Counted from the stretch's first letter, positions 1-12,313 are shown. The stretch is DNA of 64,000 bases from Flaccisagitta enflata (GCA_965153355.1 OZ231127.1:63054001-63118000), one strand, 5' to 3'. Notes: generated by a model from the letters alone, not told the origin. A program made the numbers and translations.

Positions 1-285
1 CTATTAATGCCTCCACCTTGTGGGAAAGGTACCTATTAATGCTTCCACCTTGTGGGAAAGGTACCTATTAATGCCTCCACCTTGTGGGAAAGGTACCTAT
101 TAATGCTTCCACCTTGTGGGAAAGGTACCTATTAATGCCTCCACCTTGTGGGAAAGGTACCTATTAATGCCTCCACCTTGTGGGAAAGGTACCTATTAAT
201 CCTCCACTTTGTGGGAAAAGTACCTATTAATCTTCTACTTTGTGGGAAAAGCACCTATTAATCTTCCACTTTGTGGGAATAAGTA
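1..285. repeat. 32-bp minisatellite
   Basis: About 8.5 tandem copies of a 32-bp unit (begins CTATTAATGCCTCCACCTTG and ends GGTAC). The first six copies are nearly identical and later copies decay toward 285. It runs off the left edge, so its full length is unknown. No unique spacers separate the units, so this is not a CRISPR array. Confidence 0.95.
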
Positions 286-2354
286 ACAATTAACAATTAA
301 CAATTTACAACTATCGCCGCCTTGCGGGAAAATGCATGCAAATATGCACTAGTCTGATTGTATCAGTTCAGTTAGTAAGTAAGTAGAGATGAATCTGGGC
401 AATAAGATTCATCTAGCGAGTAAGGAAGTGTTAATGATGTAGTGCAAAAAGTTGTGCAAATATGTGTGCCACACTCGCTTTTAATGCTTCTTCTTGGTTA
501 TGTGAGATGCATGTAATAGTGTTCCACACCTAAAGAAATATTATGTATTAGTTGACGTGTCCAAGGCTCACACACCTAAAGAGAAGAGAAAAAAAAGGAT
601 TAGATTTTACGACTTTTTTCCATGAATTAGACTAAACTTGGGATTTGAGTTTTCGAGCATACCCGGGCTCGCTCAACAGTTTAGTCAAATTTCAGACTCC
701 AACAGTAAAACCCTTCAAGAGTGAACTTGTGTTCACTAAAACCGGATTTTATTCACTATAACCGTATTTTTATTCCCTTATAGTGGGTAGAACTCAAGTC
801 GAGGGATTCGTTTGTGCGAGTTCTAGGTTGAAATAAAGAGTACACTTTTTTCTCGATCTTTTTTAAGCTTCAACTTACGCGGAAACTCTCTCGTATGAAG
901 ATTTTCAATCAATGATGATATTGATGATGAGGGTTTGCATAGGCAAATCGTCCAGACATTAATTTTGAATGACACAATAATGTCTGAATAAAGTGCTAAT
1001 GCAGATAGATGATACAAAAGGATGATCGCGTCAAGATATCTCTATTTAAACTGAATTATCTCAATATATTTACAAGGTTTTTTTAGTGGTTGTCACACAA
1101 AACCCAGGGACGCCATTTAAAGATGTGGCGTCTTAGGGTAATGGTTGGTCTGTTAGTCGGCTTTTAGAACTAAGAATAGGCTAGAGCTAATTCTGAATAA
1201 GTAGAGATAACTGTGACACGTAATAGCTGCTGATAAAGGATGAACTAAGTATCTCAAGTTTTGAGTATCAAGAGGCTAAATATACAAAGCCCAGTTTCTT
1301 ACGAATATATAGAATTTATTAAAGAATGAGAAGGAAGGTTGTGCGCAGAGAAAGGTTTGAATCAAGACTGAATAAGTGGAAAAGTTACTTTCTTACGATG
1401 CAGTTTTCACACACAAGGAGAAAAACAGTATTCAGCTAAGAACATAATGGAATTACAGTATCCAATCAGAAAACAGAATGCAATAATATTGACCAATAGG
1501 CTTTCATGCCATTTCACTTTTTACCGGAACTAAATTGTAAATTATAAGTTCTCTTTCTCAAGAAATCATTGTTTTGGTTACAACGGAAAAGCCGGCGCCT
1601 TCTCTGTCTGGAAATTTATAGGATATTTGAGAGGATAGAAAAAGATAGACAGAGACAGAGAGATAGAACATAAAATGGTCAAATTCATAATTCCATTTTT
1701 AATACTAGTATTCAAAATAACCAGGTCTATCTTAACATTATCATGAAATAACTTAAGACAACAATCCAACCAGAAAGAAAAAATCCATAATTTTAACCTG
1801 TTTGCTACAAGTACCATTGACAAGAAAGAGAACCAGATGATTGTGCTGAACTGTGGGCACCTAGTCCCTCACATCCATCTGATCTTCCCATTGTAAAAGG
1901 TTCATGCAACCCACAACCTAAAATCAAAATCCTTTCCACTGACTGAGACTATTCCCTCAAACATTCCATGTCAACCCAAAATAAAAAAATGCAATTTCAC
2001 TACTCATAGGTGGACAAAAAAAAAACAATTTTACAGTTACGCTGGATCCCTGCCATTGCCATATAGTCAATGACAGTATAGTTTATAGAAACAATTCACA
2101 AGTCAAGCGTAAAACGACGAATGAGATCGAATGTAGGAGGGGAATGACTGGAACGCAGTCGCGCAACTCAACTGCTTTGGCAGTAAAATGAAGAATTCAT
2201 GGTTGGGTGCGCGTGTCTGGGATAGGATATTAGCAGCGAGAAGAGTGAAAGAATTCTCATCACGTATTTGCTTTAATCGCATCTTTAAAACTAAACTCAT
2301 TATTCTTTTTTTTCTTCTTCTTTTTCTCCTTACAAATATCGTAAATTATAGTCA
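286..2354. other. AT-rich non-coding stretch, nothing recognised
   Basis: AT-rich sequence without a convincing reading frame, repeat array or RNA gene. Short open frames here lack protein-like composition and splice context. Confidence 0.5.
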
Positions 2355-2973
2355 CGCACCATCCGTTCAAACTACCGTCAGGTGGTTTTCAGTATTACTC
2401 TGGATTTTCCGCTTGTTTGCACTCAATATGGACCTCCTGAACAAGAATTCAGCTTCAAAAAAATCTTTTTAGTGGCGCCTTTTGAAAAAAATCCAAAATT
2501 GATTATTTTTTCTCTTACTTTTAATCAGAATTTTTAGGGCAGTTAGAAGATATTTTTAGATAGCATATCTGAATTCCTAAAGAAATTTCCTTTCATTTGA
2601 TAGGTCGCACTATGTATTTTTAAAAAGAAATACAATTTTTGATTTTCAAGCCTACGTTACAGAAAGTAACGGTGGCTAAAAAATTGAAAATTTGATCTCT
2701 TTTGAAAAATGTATAGTGCGACCTATCAAACAAAAGGAAATTTCATTAGGAATTCAAATATGCTATCTAAAAAGGTTTTCTAGCAGCCCTTTAAAATCTA
2801 GGTGCATTATAGGATGAAAAATTATTAATTTTGGATTTTTTTTTCAAAAGGTGCCACAAGAAAGATTTCTTTGAAGCTGGATCCTAGTTCAGGAAATCCA
2901 TCCTGAAAAAAACAAGCGGAAAATTCAGAGTAATACTAAAAACCACCTGGCGGTAGTTCGAGCAGACGGTGCA
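2355..2973. mobile_element. Foldback (F3) element, copy a
   Basis: The two halves are reverse complements over roughly 300 bp each. The left arm holds ACTACCGTCAGGTGG and the right arm CCACCTGGCGGTAGT. Near the centre are TTTGATAGGTCGCACTAT and its inverted partner ATAGTGCGACCTATCAAA. The same core recurs at 5041-5646 and, more diverged, near 13205-13420 and at 60684-61210. It has no coding capacity, so it is probably a foldback or MITE-type DNA element. Confidence 0.8.
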
Positions 2974-3028
2974 CGCCTGCAGTGTACTTGGTATTTGGGC
3001 AGCGGCCCCTCAAGGAAAAAAGTATTTA

Positions 3029-3205
3029 CAGTTGAACCCCGCTCTAACGGATTTCAAGGGACTAACAAATTTCATTTGTTATAGGCGGAATTGCTTCAGA
3101 GCCCATTTGGGAAATCAAAGAAATAAAGTTGAAGGGACTGTAAATTTGATTCCATTGTAGGCGAAATTCCGTAAGTGACGAGTCCGTTAGAGCGGGGTTA
3201 AACTG
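3029..3205. mobile_element. Small TA-flanked MITE (pogo/Tigger-like ends)
   Basis: This 177-bp element begins CAGTTGAACCCCGCTCTAAC and ends with the inverted form GTTAGAGCGGGGTTAAACTG. It is flanked by TA on both sides (3027-3028 and 3206-3207), the target duplication of Tc1/mariner/pogo transposons. The CAGTTGAACCCCG-type terminus resembles pogo/Tigger MITEs. It sits inside a decayed F2-like remnant (hairpin-like GC blocks at about 2999 and 3240). Confidence 0.8.
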
Positions 3206-3566
3206 TATCAAGAAAAAATTCTTCTTTTGAGGTTTCCAAAGGGGCCAAGAAATACAAATTGTATTTTCTTTCTTTTGTAGTAATTCCTATTTCTTATCGT
3301 TAATGGGTACTTAAACTTGACATTGTGACCAAGATAGTCGTCAACATTGGCACAACATCGTCGCTAAAATGATCCGCCATTAGATAGATAACACATATTA
3401 ACATAACACATAAAATTTGACACGTAGCAAGTAATCAGTGGCACCGTTGTACTAGACGTTGTAGCGGTCGTGGTTAAGAAAGAAAAAGTTGATTGTATGA
3501 GTCACTCAGGGAAATTTGGACGGTCGATACTTTCTGAGTTTAGGAACTTCTTATCTGTACAAATCA

Positions 3567-3760
3567 ATTTTTAGTCGCGTGCTCGCGACTCTACAACCCG
3601 CTATGTTGGTCGGTCGGTGGTTGTTAGCTTTTTTTGCGTTTTTGGCGTTTTCGGGCGTCTTTTGCATTACTGCTCCTGCCCAAATAGTCGAGTTAACATG
3701 TTTCCTCACTGCCCCTGCCCACCCGCACGCGACTTCGGTAGCCGTGTATACGGCCTTGTT
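3567..3760 (-). mobile_element. F1 hairpin-tailed element, AGTCGC class
   Basis: On the plus strand it starts with TTTTTAG and the hairpin AGTCGCGTGCTCGCGACT (3573-3590). It ends GCACGCGACT followed by a CCGTGTATACGGCCTTGTT terminus. The terminal arm matches the far-end motif as in other F1 copies. Internal boxes CTGCTCCTGCCCAAAT and CCCCTGCCCACCCG are shared with most long F1 copies. Confidence 0.8.
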
Positions 3761-3959
3761 GATGTAAGAAACAGTATCTCATTTTGCATGCAATTGTTGA
3801 TTTGAAAATTGCGGATGGAGAAAAGAGAAATGGAGGAAGAAGAGAAAATAGGGTGAAACAGAAAAACAAGAAAGAGAAGACTGAGAGGAGGATGGAGTAA
3901 AAGAGAAAAGAATAATGATGATAAAGAGGATAATGAAGAGAAGGAGAAAGAGAAATGAT

Positions 3960-4097
3960 GAATGATTAAATGAATGAATGAATGAATGAATGAATGAATG
4001 AATGAATGAATGAGTGAATGAATGATTGAATGAATGAATGAATGAACGAATGAATGAATGAATGAATGAATGAATGAATGAATGAATGAATGAATGA
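3960..4097. repeat. (TGAA)n microsatellite
   Basis: Tandem TGAA tetranucleotides with a few substitutions. Open frames through it are only the repeat. Confidence 0.95.
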
Positions 4098-4164
4098 TTT
4101 AGTACATGCACAAGACATTGTACAGATGGCAGGGACGAAGGCCGAGATAAGAACAAGACAAAAG

Positions 4165-4319
4165 AACAAGGCCGGATACACGGCAGGACAGTAGCGGACG
4201 GTTGAGCAGGAGCGGTAATGAAAAAAACGCTCGCTATTCAAAAATGCTACGGATGGAGGGACAGACCGACTGACCTACCAACCAACAGGGAAGGTGTAGA
4301 ATCGCCTGTCCGCAAATAA
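4165..4319 (+). mobile_element. F1 element, short form, decayed
   Basis: It starts AACAAGGCCGGATACACGGC and has L motif AGTAGCGGACGG, then the box GAGCAGGAGCGGTAATG and a GACC/GACT tract. It ends in a mutated hairpin (AATCGCCTGTCCGCAAAT) followed by AAAA. Confidence 0.7.
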
Positions 4320-4594
4320 AAGAGGGAAAAGGAGACATGGAACGGCACAAAGATAGGGAGGGTTTGATGTGACAGAGGAAGTACAGCGAGATGGAGGAAG
4401 GGAAAGAGGAATAAATGGGAACTGAATTGATGAATTGATGAATTGGGTAACCATTGACAAAGTATAAGTTTTAGTCGCGTGCATGCTTCATTACCTGATA
4501 TATCGGTCGGTCGGTCTGTAACGCTTAGCTTTTTCAGCATTTTTGGGAATGTTTTTCATCACTGCTCCTGCCCAAATGCTTTATCAGCCTTTTT

Positions 4595-5690
4595 GGGCAG
4601 CGGCCCCAAAAGGCCGATGTCCAGTAGGACACAGGGGTGAATTTCCAGATGTCTGTCCGTACGTCCATCCGTCCGTCCGTCTATACGTCCATCCACCCCC
4701 TCCCCCAGGCCCCTCTCAGGCCCCAAATCAGCCCTCGCAGGCCCCAAATCAGCCCTTGCAGGCCCCAAATCAGCTCTCTCAGGCCCCAAATCAGCCCTCT
4801 CAGGCCCAAAATCAGCCCTTTCAGATCCTATATTAGCTCTCTCAAGCCCGATATCAGCCCACTAAGGCCCTAAATCAGCCTTGTCAGGCCTATAATCAAC
4901 CATTTCTGGCCTAGAATCAGCCCTCTCAAACCTAAAATCTGTCTCAATTCAGCCCTCAAAATAACCTAATCTGCCCTCATCCCTGATCTCATTTCAATCC
5001 TTAAATGGCTTTCTCAGGACGTCTGGAAATTCACCCCTCACTATGAATCCTGAGAACCGCCAGGTCGTTTTTTGGATAACTGTATGTTTTTCTTCAGTTT
5101 GGTATACTACTGGCAGGAATCAAGATCCATCCATCAAAAAATATTTCATCAGGCACTTTTTGAAAAAAATCTAAAATTAGCTATTTTTTATCATATCTTA
5201 CATACAAAATTCACTGGGTAGGTTGAGAATCTTTTTTGACAGCATTCTTGAATTCCTTGTGTGATTTCCTTTCATTTGATAGGTCGCACTATATATTTTC
5301 ATTAAAAAATAAAATATTTCATTTCTTAGACACTGTTACTAAATTCTAACGGTAGCCAAAAAAACAAAAATTTTATTTCTTAACCAAAAAATACAGTGTG
5401 ACCTATCAAATGAAAGGAAATTACATCAGGAATTCAAATATGCTATCAGAAAATATTCTACCTACCTAGAAATTTCTGTATGCAAAATAAAATGTAGAAT
5501 TGTAATTTTTAGTCATATTTCAAAAAGTGCCCGACAGAATATCTTTTAATGGTTCAATCTTAATATTTGCATGCCAGGACTAAACTTAACTGAAGAGAAA
5601 CATACAGTTATCCAAAAATTGTCCTGGCGGTTCTCAGGATTCATAGTGCCCTGTGTCCTACAGGACATCGGCCCTTTGGGGCTGCTGCCC
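4595..5690. mobile_element. F2 GC-palindrome element nested in F1
   Basis: It starts GGGCAGCGGCCCCAAAAGGC with GATGTCC(A)GTAGGACACAGG next, and ends with the inverted partner CCTGTGTCCTACAGGACATC then GGCCCTTTGGGGCTGCTGCCC. Inside are a CCGT/CCAT-rich tract and an array of about 21-bp units (CAGCCCTCTCAGGCCCCAAAT type). The array is cut by the F3 foldback element at 5041-5646. Confidence 0.75.
5041..5646. mobile_element. Foldback (F3) element, copy b
   Basis: Terminal inverted repeats CTATGAATCCTGAGAACCGC and GCGGTTCTCAGGATTCATAG enclose arms of nearly 300 bp. The central core TTTGATAGGTCGCACTATAT is repeated in inverted form as GTGTGACCTATCAAATG. It is homologous to the copy at 2355-2973. 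Confidence 0.85.
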
Positions 5691-5735
5691 TTGTCCACCT
5701 GCACGCGACTTGGGTAGTCGTGTATACGGCGTTGA

Positions 5736-6322
5736 TATTTCATGAAGAAGCTGAAATTGAAAGTCGAACTCCGTTTTTCTGTCGAACTTTACAATGTTCA
5801 GGTCTTGCGAGTTAAAGCACGTGATCAACATCAAAATCCTGAATCCCAAGTTTCTAGACTGCGCTACAAATCAGAACCCGGAACGGAACACAATGATTGA
5901 GGGATTTCAAGTCTACGCACAAAAGCTTTAGTATTAGGACAAAGGCTTTCAACAACGCGTTGCCAACTCCCTAAGCGTCCGCGCATCAACGTTAATTCGA
6001 TGGAAATTAAGGGAGCCATCGGCTTTGGAATTAATCGCCTCGGAAAAGGTGTGAACGATGTAGTGGGGGAACTAACGTACAACTTACAAACGCTGATGAA
6101 TCTAAATGTCTGAATCTAGGCTAACTTACTAGGTATCACGCAGAAAAAGGAACTACTAGCAAATTCGTATGTAAACAAATGCACAAACACAACATGTGAG
6201 GTGACCCTATACTCCGCTCAAATGAAAGCTTTTCATACAGATGATTCACGAATTGGGCAAGAGTTACAGTTCGTTGTTTCATCAATCCATTTCTTAAAGA
6301 GATGGGATAAGCTAAACGTGAA
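5736..6322. other. Non-coding stretch, nothing recognised
   Basis: Mixed-composition sequence between two F1 elements. No convincing exon, RNA gene or repeat was seen. Confidence 0.45.
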
Positions 6323-6986
6323 AACAAGGCCGGATACACGGCTACCCTAGTCGTTTGCGAGTGGGAAGGGGCAGTATTTAAGGTCACTAGCGCGTTAGGG
6401 TAAAAGCAGTAACATTTAAGGCCTCAGACCGCAAAAAAAAAAAAAAAAAAAAACATAAAAGAAGTAAATAGTCGCAACAGCAGTCAGCGGTACCCGTGTC
6501 CTGCCTAAGTAGGTTGTGATTGAGATTGAGGGAGGTAGCAGCGGCTCCAAGAGGGGCCAATGACCTATGCCTGCATACATGAGGAAATTTCTCCTCCCCC
6601 TAGTTATGGAGACCTTTGGCAGAGATTTAGACCATAGGGTTGGGGTTTTGGGCCTCAGGCCTGGCTTTTGTGCTTGAAGCTGGGGTTCACGATTTGAGGC
6701 TGGGATTTCAGCAGAATTCGGCCAAATTTCACCATATTTGTGAAAATTTGGCAGATTTTTGCCAAATTCTGCTAAATTGAACCAAGTTTGGCAAGATTTG
6801 GCATAAATTGGTTCTGGAGGCCAAGGGGGACGTAGGGAGGAGGAAGAAGAAGGAGGAGAAATTTCCCCAGGTGTAAAGGCATAGGTCATCGGCCCCTTTG
6901 GGGCCGCTGTCTATAAGGAGACCGACCAACGGATAGACGGATGGTCAGGGAAAGCGGGTTGTACAGTCGCGTGCACGCGACTAAAA
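6323..6986 (+). mobile_element. F1 element carrying a nested F2
   Basis: The left end AACAAGGCCGGATACACGGC is at 6323 with L motif AGTCGTTTGCG. The right end carries the perfect hairpin AGTCGCGTGCACGCGACT (6965-6982) followed by AAAA. The middle is taken up by a poly-A run (6429-6452) and an F2 element. Confidence 0.8.
6483..6910. mobile_element. F2 element nested in F1
   Basis: It begins GTCAGCGGTACCCGTG, followed by GCAGCGGCTCCAAGAGGGGC and TGACCTATGC. It ends GCATAGGTCATCGGCCCC then TTTGGGGCCGCTG. Next to each end is the inverted pair GAGGAAATTTCTCCTC / GGAGGAGAAATTTCC. The middle holds a TTTGGCAAAATT-type array and a GGCTGGGATTT-type array. Confidence 0.75.
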
Positions 6987-7244
6987 TCTCATCTCTAGCT
7001 GATCATCGAAGCCCAACAACACATGATAATGAGAATAACAAAGAGGCAGGGAATAAAGTAAAAACGAAAGCTCTTTGTCTCTCAGATAGTCATTCTGTCT
7101 AAAAGAGTCTGTCTGCGTTTGACTTAACTTGGTGCCGATTTGTCTGTCCACCCGTTACTTAATCAGCATTGGTTAAACGGAAAGAGCCGTTAATTGACGC
7201 CCCTGATGTCGGACTTAGTGTATTTTTGGAAAACTACTGAAAAA

Positions 7245-7600
<356 letters not shown>

Positions 7601-7740
7601 CTTTCTTTTGGTTCACAATAAAAAGAAGAAAAGCAGAAAAGAAGGCAGCTTTCTTTTTCGTCTTGACTGAGATAGAGAGTTCTTTTTCAGAGAGAGGGAG
7701 AGCGAAAAGAAAGACGTTAAGAGGGAGAGTTTTCCTTATC

Positions 7741-7752
7741 TCAGAGAGAGAA

Positions 7753-7818
<66 letters not shown>
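7741..7818. repeat. (GA)n microsatellite
   Basis: Dinucleotide array in opposite sense to the (CT)n run ending near 7582. The two could pair across about 160 bp. Confidence 0.9.
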
Positions 7819-7822
<4 letters not shown>

Positions 7823-8189
7823 TAGCCCGGGACGTTATCGTGCCAGGTATGACGCCCTTCAAAGTGATTGAGGGCAAAAAACCTTGGCCACCATGCCAAC
7901 AGGTTTAGTGGAATGCTACTGTGTAAACGTTAGCGGAATATGGTCAGCGTAATTCGTTGTCCGAGGACATATCACATATGTTTTTTACAAAATAAGAATC
8001 ATGGGTTTTTGACTGGAATTGAAACCACAAGGCTGTAATTGGAGCCTAAATACTGGTCACTTCTTGTATATTGATTAAATGAATGTTAGGTCACTAAATC
8101 ATATTGTATCTTTGGTGTAGATATACTTTTTTTCCTAGGTAGTAAGTGCTAATAATGTTTTGAACCACACATTCTGTTTCTTCCCAAAC

Positions 8190-8190
<1 letters not shown>

Positions 8191-8271
<81 letters not shown>
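8191..8271. repeat. (GA)n microsatellite
   Basis: Uninterrupted GA array. A sequence similar to its left flank (TTCTTCCCAAAC) recurs at about 8349. Confidence 0.95.
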
Positions 8272-8273
<2 letters not shown>

Positions 8274-8408
8274 GTTCAAGGCTTGGATCCTATTAAATTT
8301 TTTAGCCGTCAATCCCAGCAGAGGGACGCCTTCACCTTTGAACCCATTTCTTCCCAAACCACAATTTTCTTTTTCCACATTTTTCTTTTCTTTCTTTGCC
8401 ATAGGTTC

Positions 8409-8687
8409 TTTTCAGATGTGTCAAGAACCCATCCCCATAAGAGGGTCTGTCCATCCGTCAGTCCATCCATCCATCGGTCCGTCTGTCCATCTGTCAGTCC
8501 GTCCATCCATCTGTGAGTCCCTCCACCCATCCATCCGCATTTTCCGAATGTTATAAGAGCCTCCTTTGCTACTTTGTCGTTTCATCTGTCTGGGCGTCCA
8601 TCTGTCTCTTCAAATATGTAACATATTCATAGTTAATACATACGGAATCACAGTCCGGAAGCATCGTTGCCCGGTCGGGCTTGTTTT
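8409..8687 (-). mobile_element. F1 element, AGATGC class, decayed hairpin
   Basis: Plus-strand order: TTTTCAGATGTG, a disrupted hairpin, ATAAGAGGGTCTGTCC and a CCGT/CCAT tract. It ends GCATCGTTGCCCGGTCGGGC then TTGTTTTC, the reverse complement of the AACAAGCCCGATCGGGCAAC terminus of the copies at 13678 and 50653. Confidence 0.65.
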
Positions 8688-9633
8688 CTCTTTACTAGAT
8701 TAAACTTTAAAGTCTGTCTTCCTTGCGATTGTGTTGTATGTCTGCATTATCATAAGTAGTGAGAGGGAGCGAACCTTGGCGTGAGTTTGATTTCTGCTTA
8801 AAAAACTCACAAAAGTTAGAATCTACTCAGATTTGCTGCATTCTTTTTGAAATATCACTTGGGTCGAGTAAAACCCAATAACCAATGTACAAAAAAAAAA
8901 GAAAAGAAAAAAAAAGACTAAGGTTAAACCAGCATCAGATCTGACCCAGTAACAAATATCTAGACGCTGCGTTATACACTGGCTACCATAAGGCAAATCA
9001 GCCAATTCTTTTACTCACCATCAACTGGATACAATAGACAAATATTGACCTTACACCCATTGTTGGAGAGTTTCTTATCTTTTTTTTGAAAATATTGTAA
9101 TTTGTTTGCAAAATATTTGTCAGATGACCAGCAATCCTTACTGAATTCAAAATGTGGTCGGGGGGAGGGCAGGGGCAGTGACACAACCTTTCCCCTCCAC
9201 ATACATACACATACCCACTCTTGCTTATAGGTTGTTCAGGTTAGCTAAGAGGTTGGTTGGTCTCCGATCTGGGTCGAGAGTGGTATAGATTGTGGTATAG
9301 ATATATACTTATACAGCCACAGTGATTTTATACACGTTTCTACACTAACCGAATCATACATATGGATTGTTCAGGTTGGTTGGGTTGGTCGCGACTTAGA
9401 GCTGAACAAAACCTCCCGAATTTTCTGTCTGTTGCTTTGTATCTGAAATCATATCTGCTATCTTTGTCTTTTCGTAAAATGGTTAAAAAAAAAGAAAAAA
9501 AAACTTCTTGTTTCATTCATTTTCTTGAAGCGAATTAAACAAAACATGCGGAACATGCACATTCATAGTACATCAGTATGTAATAAATTATGGACATAGC
9601 ATCGAATAGTAAATTTGCTTGAATGCTAATGAA
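8688..9633. other. Non-coding stretch, nothing recognised
   Basis: AT-rich sequence with short A runs. No exon with supportive splice sites and no repeat family was recognised. Confidence 0.45.
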
Positions 9634-9885
9634 AACAAGGCCGGATACACGGTTACCCCAGTCGCGTGTGGGTGGGCAGGGGCCGTAATTAGGGTTACCA
9701 GATCATTTGGGCAGGAGCAGTGATGCCATAAAAAACCAAAACCCAAAAAAAGTAAAGTGTGACGGACGGACGGACGGACCAACGGACCAACGGACCAACG
9801 GACGGACCGACGGACAGACGGACGGACGGACCGACGGACGGACCGATAAAGCGGGGTGTAGAGTCGCGTAGCACGCGACTAAAAA
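9634..9885 (+). mobile_element. F1 element, full length, AGTCGC class
   Basis: The left end is AACAAGGCCGGATACACGGT and the L motif AGTCGCGTGTG. Then come GGTGGGCAGGGGC, ATTTGGGCAGGAGCAGTGAT and a long GGAC/GACC tract. The right end is the hairpin AGTCGCGTAGCACGCGACT followed by AAAAA. This is one of the cleanest full-length copies (252 bp). Confidence 0.9.
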
Positions 9886-10014
9886 GAATAGTGGAAGGAA
9901 TATTAAAGGAAAATTAAACCTTTTAGAAACTGGAATGTTACGAAAAATAGTAGGTAATGCCCCCTTCAATGGCTCAGAACTTTAATTCATGTGCATATAC
10001 ATGAACGATTATTT

Positions 10015-12313
10015 CTATGGTCCAACTAGCGTGGCTCTCACGTCATTGGAACATTGGCAAGCAAACCAAGATTTGGGAAGTAATTCGTTGTTTACTTCCC
10101 GGATGGTCGTAATGGACGGCTGGAATCCATACCGCTTTAGCACGGGGCTGTCGGGGCATATCACTCCTGCTACCTCATTAACTTTACAGTCATGTCGAGA
10201 TGAATGTGGGCATTGTTGCAAATTTCGCTCCGTACCAACGCATTTCACCTCGTCCAATACAAAATTGTTGCTTTGAGCATTCCCAAATCTTGATTCAACG
10301 GTGGCGTGGGCGCCTTCAGATGAATAACCCAGATATCTGCACACGACCTTGGCATCGTTGTTGTCCCAATTATCATCACAAACCGGCCTTTCGTTGAAAT
10401 AAACGTTTCCTTCACGAGAAGAAGATCCTCCTATCAAAGTAATCGATGTCCTCGCAGGTTGAAATTGGTTCGTGATTTTTGTCATCCATTGGGTCGTGAT
10501 TCGGGAATCGAATTTCTTCAAAAACATTGCCACTTCACTTTCATTCTTCTTCAGTGTCTCGTAATTGGCGAGAGTCCCGTTGCAGATATCCCTGCAAAAC
10601 ATTTTGGCGTCACTTCTGGTTTGTTGTGATTTTACAAATTTGAAGCATTTGATATACTGCGTAATTCTTATCTGACCTCCAATTCCATGCATTATCGTTG
10701 AGTTGGACAAGCAGAGTGGACCGGATATAAAGTTATCCTCTTCTTCCTCGTTGATATGACTTGACATTGCCTTATCAGTTGATAATTCGCAAAGGAACCT
10801 TTTCCATTTAAAGCAATCATTCGCAGACCAGTGGGGTTTCTCATTACTGAAATACAAGCATTTGTTCTCGCCGTCTGGTAATAATCCATTGGGAAACCTC
10901 CAATCTGTGAATGATCGTTCAAAAACTTTTTCCAAGTCCAACAATTTCCATCTCCAGGAACCGTTCAAGTAACTACCGCCCGTCCAAAAATCGTCCAGCC
11001 CAAGATTATTGAGAAAGTCATTTTCTGTAGGTCCTTCTACTGCCGCTAAATAGCCCCCAATTCGCTGGCAAGTTTCCTCAGCTGTCGCCCAACCGGCGGA
11101 ATCGATGGATCTTCTGTAGCAACTCCCATTCTGACGGCAGATAGATTTCTTTTCCATATCAATTGCAGATGACGTTGGATTTTGCCACCTTCCATTTCTC
11201 GCTGGAGTTTCGCAAATAAATGGCCGCTTTGACTCACAGTTTGCCGTCTTCCACACTTTCTGTGCTATATCAATATAAGCACAAGAGGTAGCAAAAGATT
11301 CCTCCTTTCCCCACATGGCTTCTGAAGTCACTTCCATCGTGTCATTACTTTTGTCTTCATAATCAGTTTGCCAAAACCATTTTCCATTTGAGGGTGGGTC
11401 GCTTTGTTTGACACCAATCCAAAATGTCGGCATCTTCGTCACTCCATTTGCTTTCTTCAAAATGGTTTGAATCAAGAAATAAAGTTCGTGAGAATCTCTC
11501 ACCATCACCAGATTGCCGCCATTCTTGTGACAGAAACTTTGAGCATCCTCGCGAGTTTTGGCTTCCACATTTTCATTGATATAGAAGCACTTTGTCCACT
11601 GACCACCGGGACCAACGTGGTTGTAATCGATGAAAAGTTTTCCCGGGCAGGCATACAACGGGTCCCGGTAATCATTAATGGAGAACCGATGTAATAGATT
11701 GTTCAGGGTAATTGATATATTGGCGAAGTTCGATCCATCAGCGACCAATGAATGGGAATCATACTCATGGACGTGGGCGTCTTTCCTTTTCTTCTCCGTC
11801 TGGAGCTCTTTCAAAGCCGCCGCCATCAGCATGATTGCATTTTCGGTATTGTTTGCTGAAGTCGCTGCCTCTGCGAATATCGTCGCAAGTTGGTCGTTTT
11901 CCTTTGACAACAATTGTTGCAGCTGATCAAATACCATCGATAAATGGGAGGATGTCTTGTTCTCAATAGCGTGCCTCAATTCATTAGATCGTCGGTGAAA
12001 ATCTTGTAAACTTTGTTCAGTGACGCGCTGAAGCCCCAAGTTGCGTTCTTTATGTCCGACTAACATCTTAGATTCATTCTTTAGCACGTCGAGAATGTCA
12101 AGCAGGATTTTGTTCATCTCATCTCCCATAATTTCGTTTCTCTTCAGTTGTTCATCAATGAAGTCAAAACTAGATTGTTTCTGATCTTCTGCCCGTTTTT
12201 CCAGCAGATTGAAGGTCATCAGATGAGATTGAGTGACGTTTAGAGCGACATGGCGTAAGTCCATCGTGAAATTCTTAATGGACTCTTGAAATTCCTCCCT
12301 CGATGATAACATG
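10015..12313 (-). CDS. Lectin/SRCR receptor gene 1, terminal coding exon
   Basis: This long 3' exon encodes most of an extracellular receptor-like protein. In order it has a coiled-coil-like stalk of about 200 residues with several N-glycosylation sites, CTLD 1 (WIGV core, paired cysteines, ends FICE), CTLD 2 (ends FLCE), an N-terminal half of a third CTLD, a class A SRCR domain with six cysteines, and a C-terminal tail ending SWFACQC. Typical Ca2+-binding EPN/QPD and WND motifs are not intact in CTLD 1, so sugar binding is unproven. The start at 12313 is a splice acceptor: TTTCTTTCTCTATTATATGC then TTTCCAG. The ATG at 12324 lies in the intron. The intron phase is 2. An ATTAAA lies about 30 nt past the stop. 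The paralogue at 20898-23360 has the same domain order. The exon encoding the membrane segment was not found. Confidence 0.85.

Larger units (their letters stand above)
4469..5735 (-). mobile_element. F1 element split by nested F2 and F3 insertions
   Basis: The hairpin end (TTTTAGTCGCGTGCATGC) lies at 4470-4487 and the other end (GCACGCGACT, then TGTATACGGC) at 5701-5730. The internal box CACTGCTCCTGCCCAAAT is present at 4559-4576. The body is interrupted by an F2 element, which is itself interrupted by an F3 foldback element. Confidence 0.75.

Noticed and set aside
1-285. CRISPR-like array
   Set aside because: Units are contiguous, with no unique spacers between them, and the window is eukaryotic.
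2188-2472. 94-codon ORF with a hydrophobic segment
   Set aside because: Its second half lies in the arm of a foldback element, and the hydrophobic part comes from a T/C-rich run.
3573-3590. AGTCGCGTGCTCGCGACT-type palindromes as transcription terminators or protein-binding operators
   Set aside because: They always occur at one end of F1 copies with an A or T tract, so they are element termini and not gene regulatory sites.
9634-9885. F1 as a tRNA-derived SINE
   Set aside because: No convincing A and B boxes for RNA polymerase III, no LINE-like tail homology, and the ends fit a hairpin-tailed rolling-circle type better.
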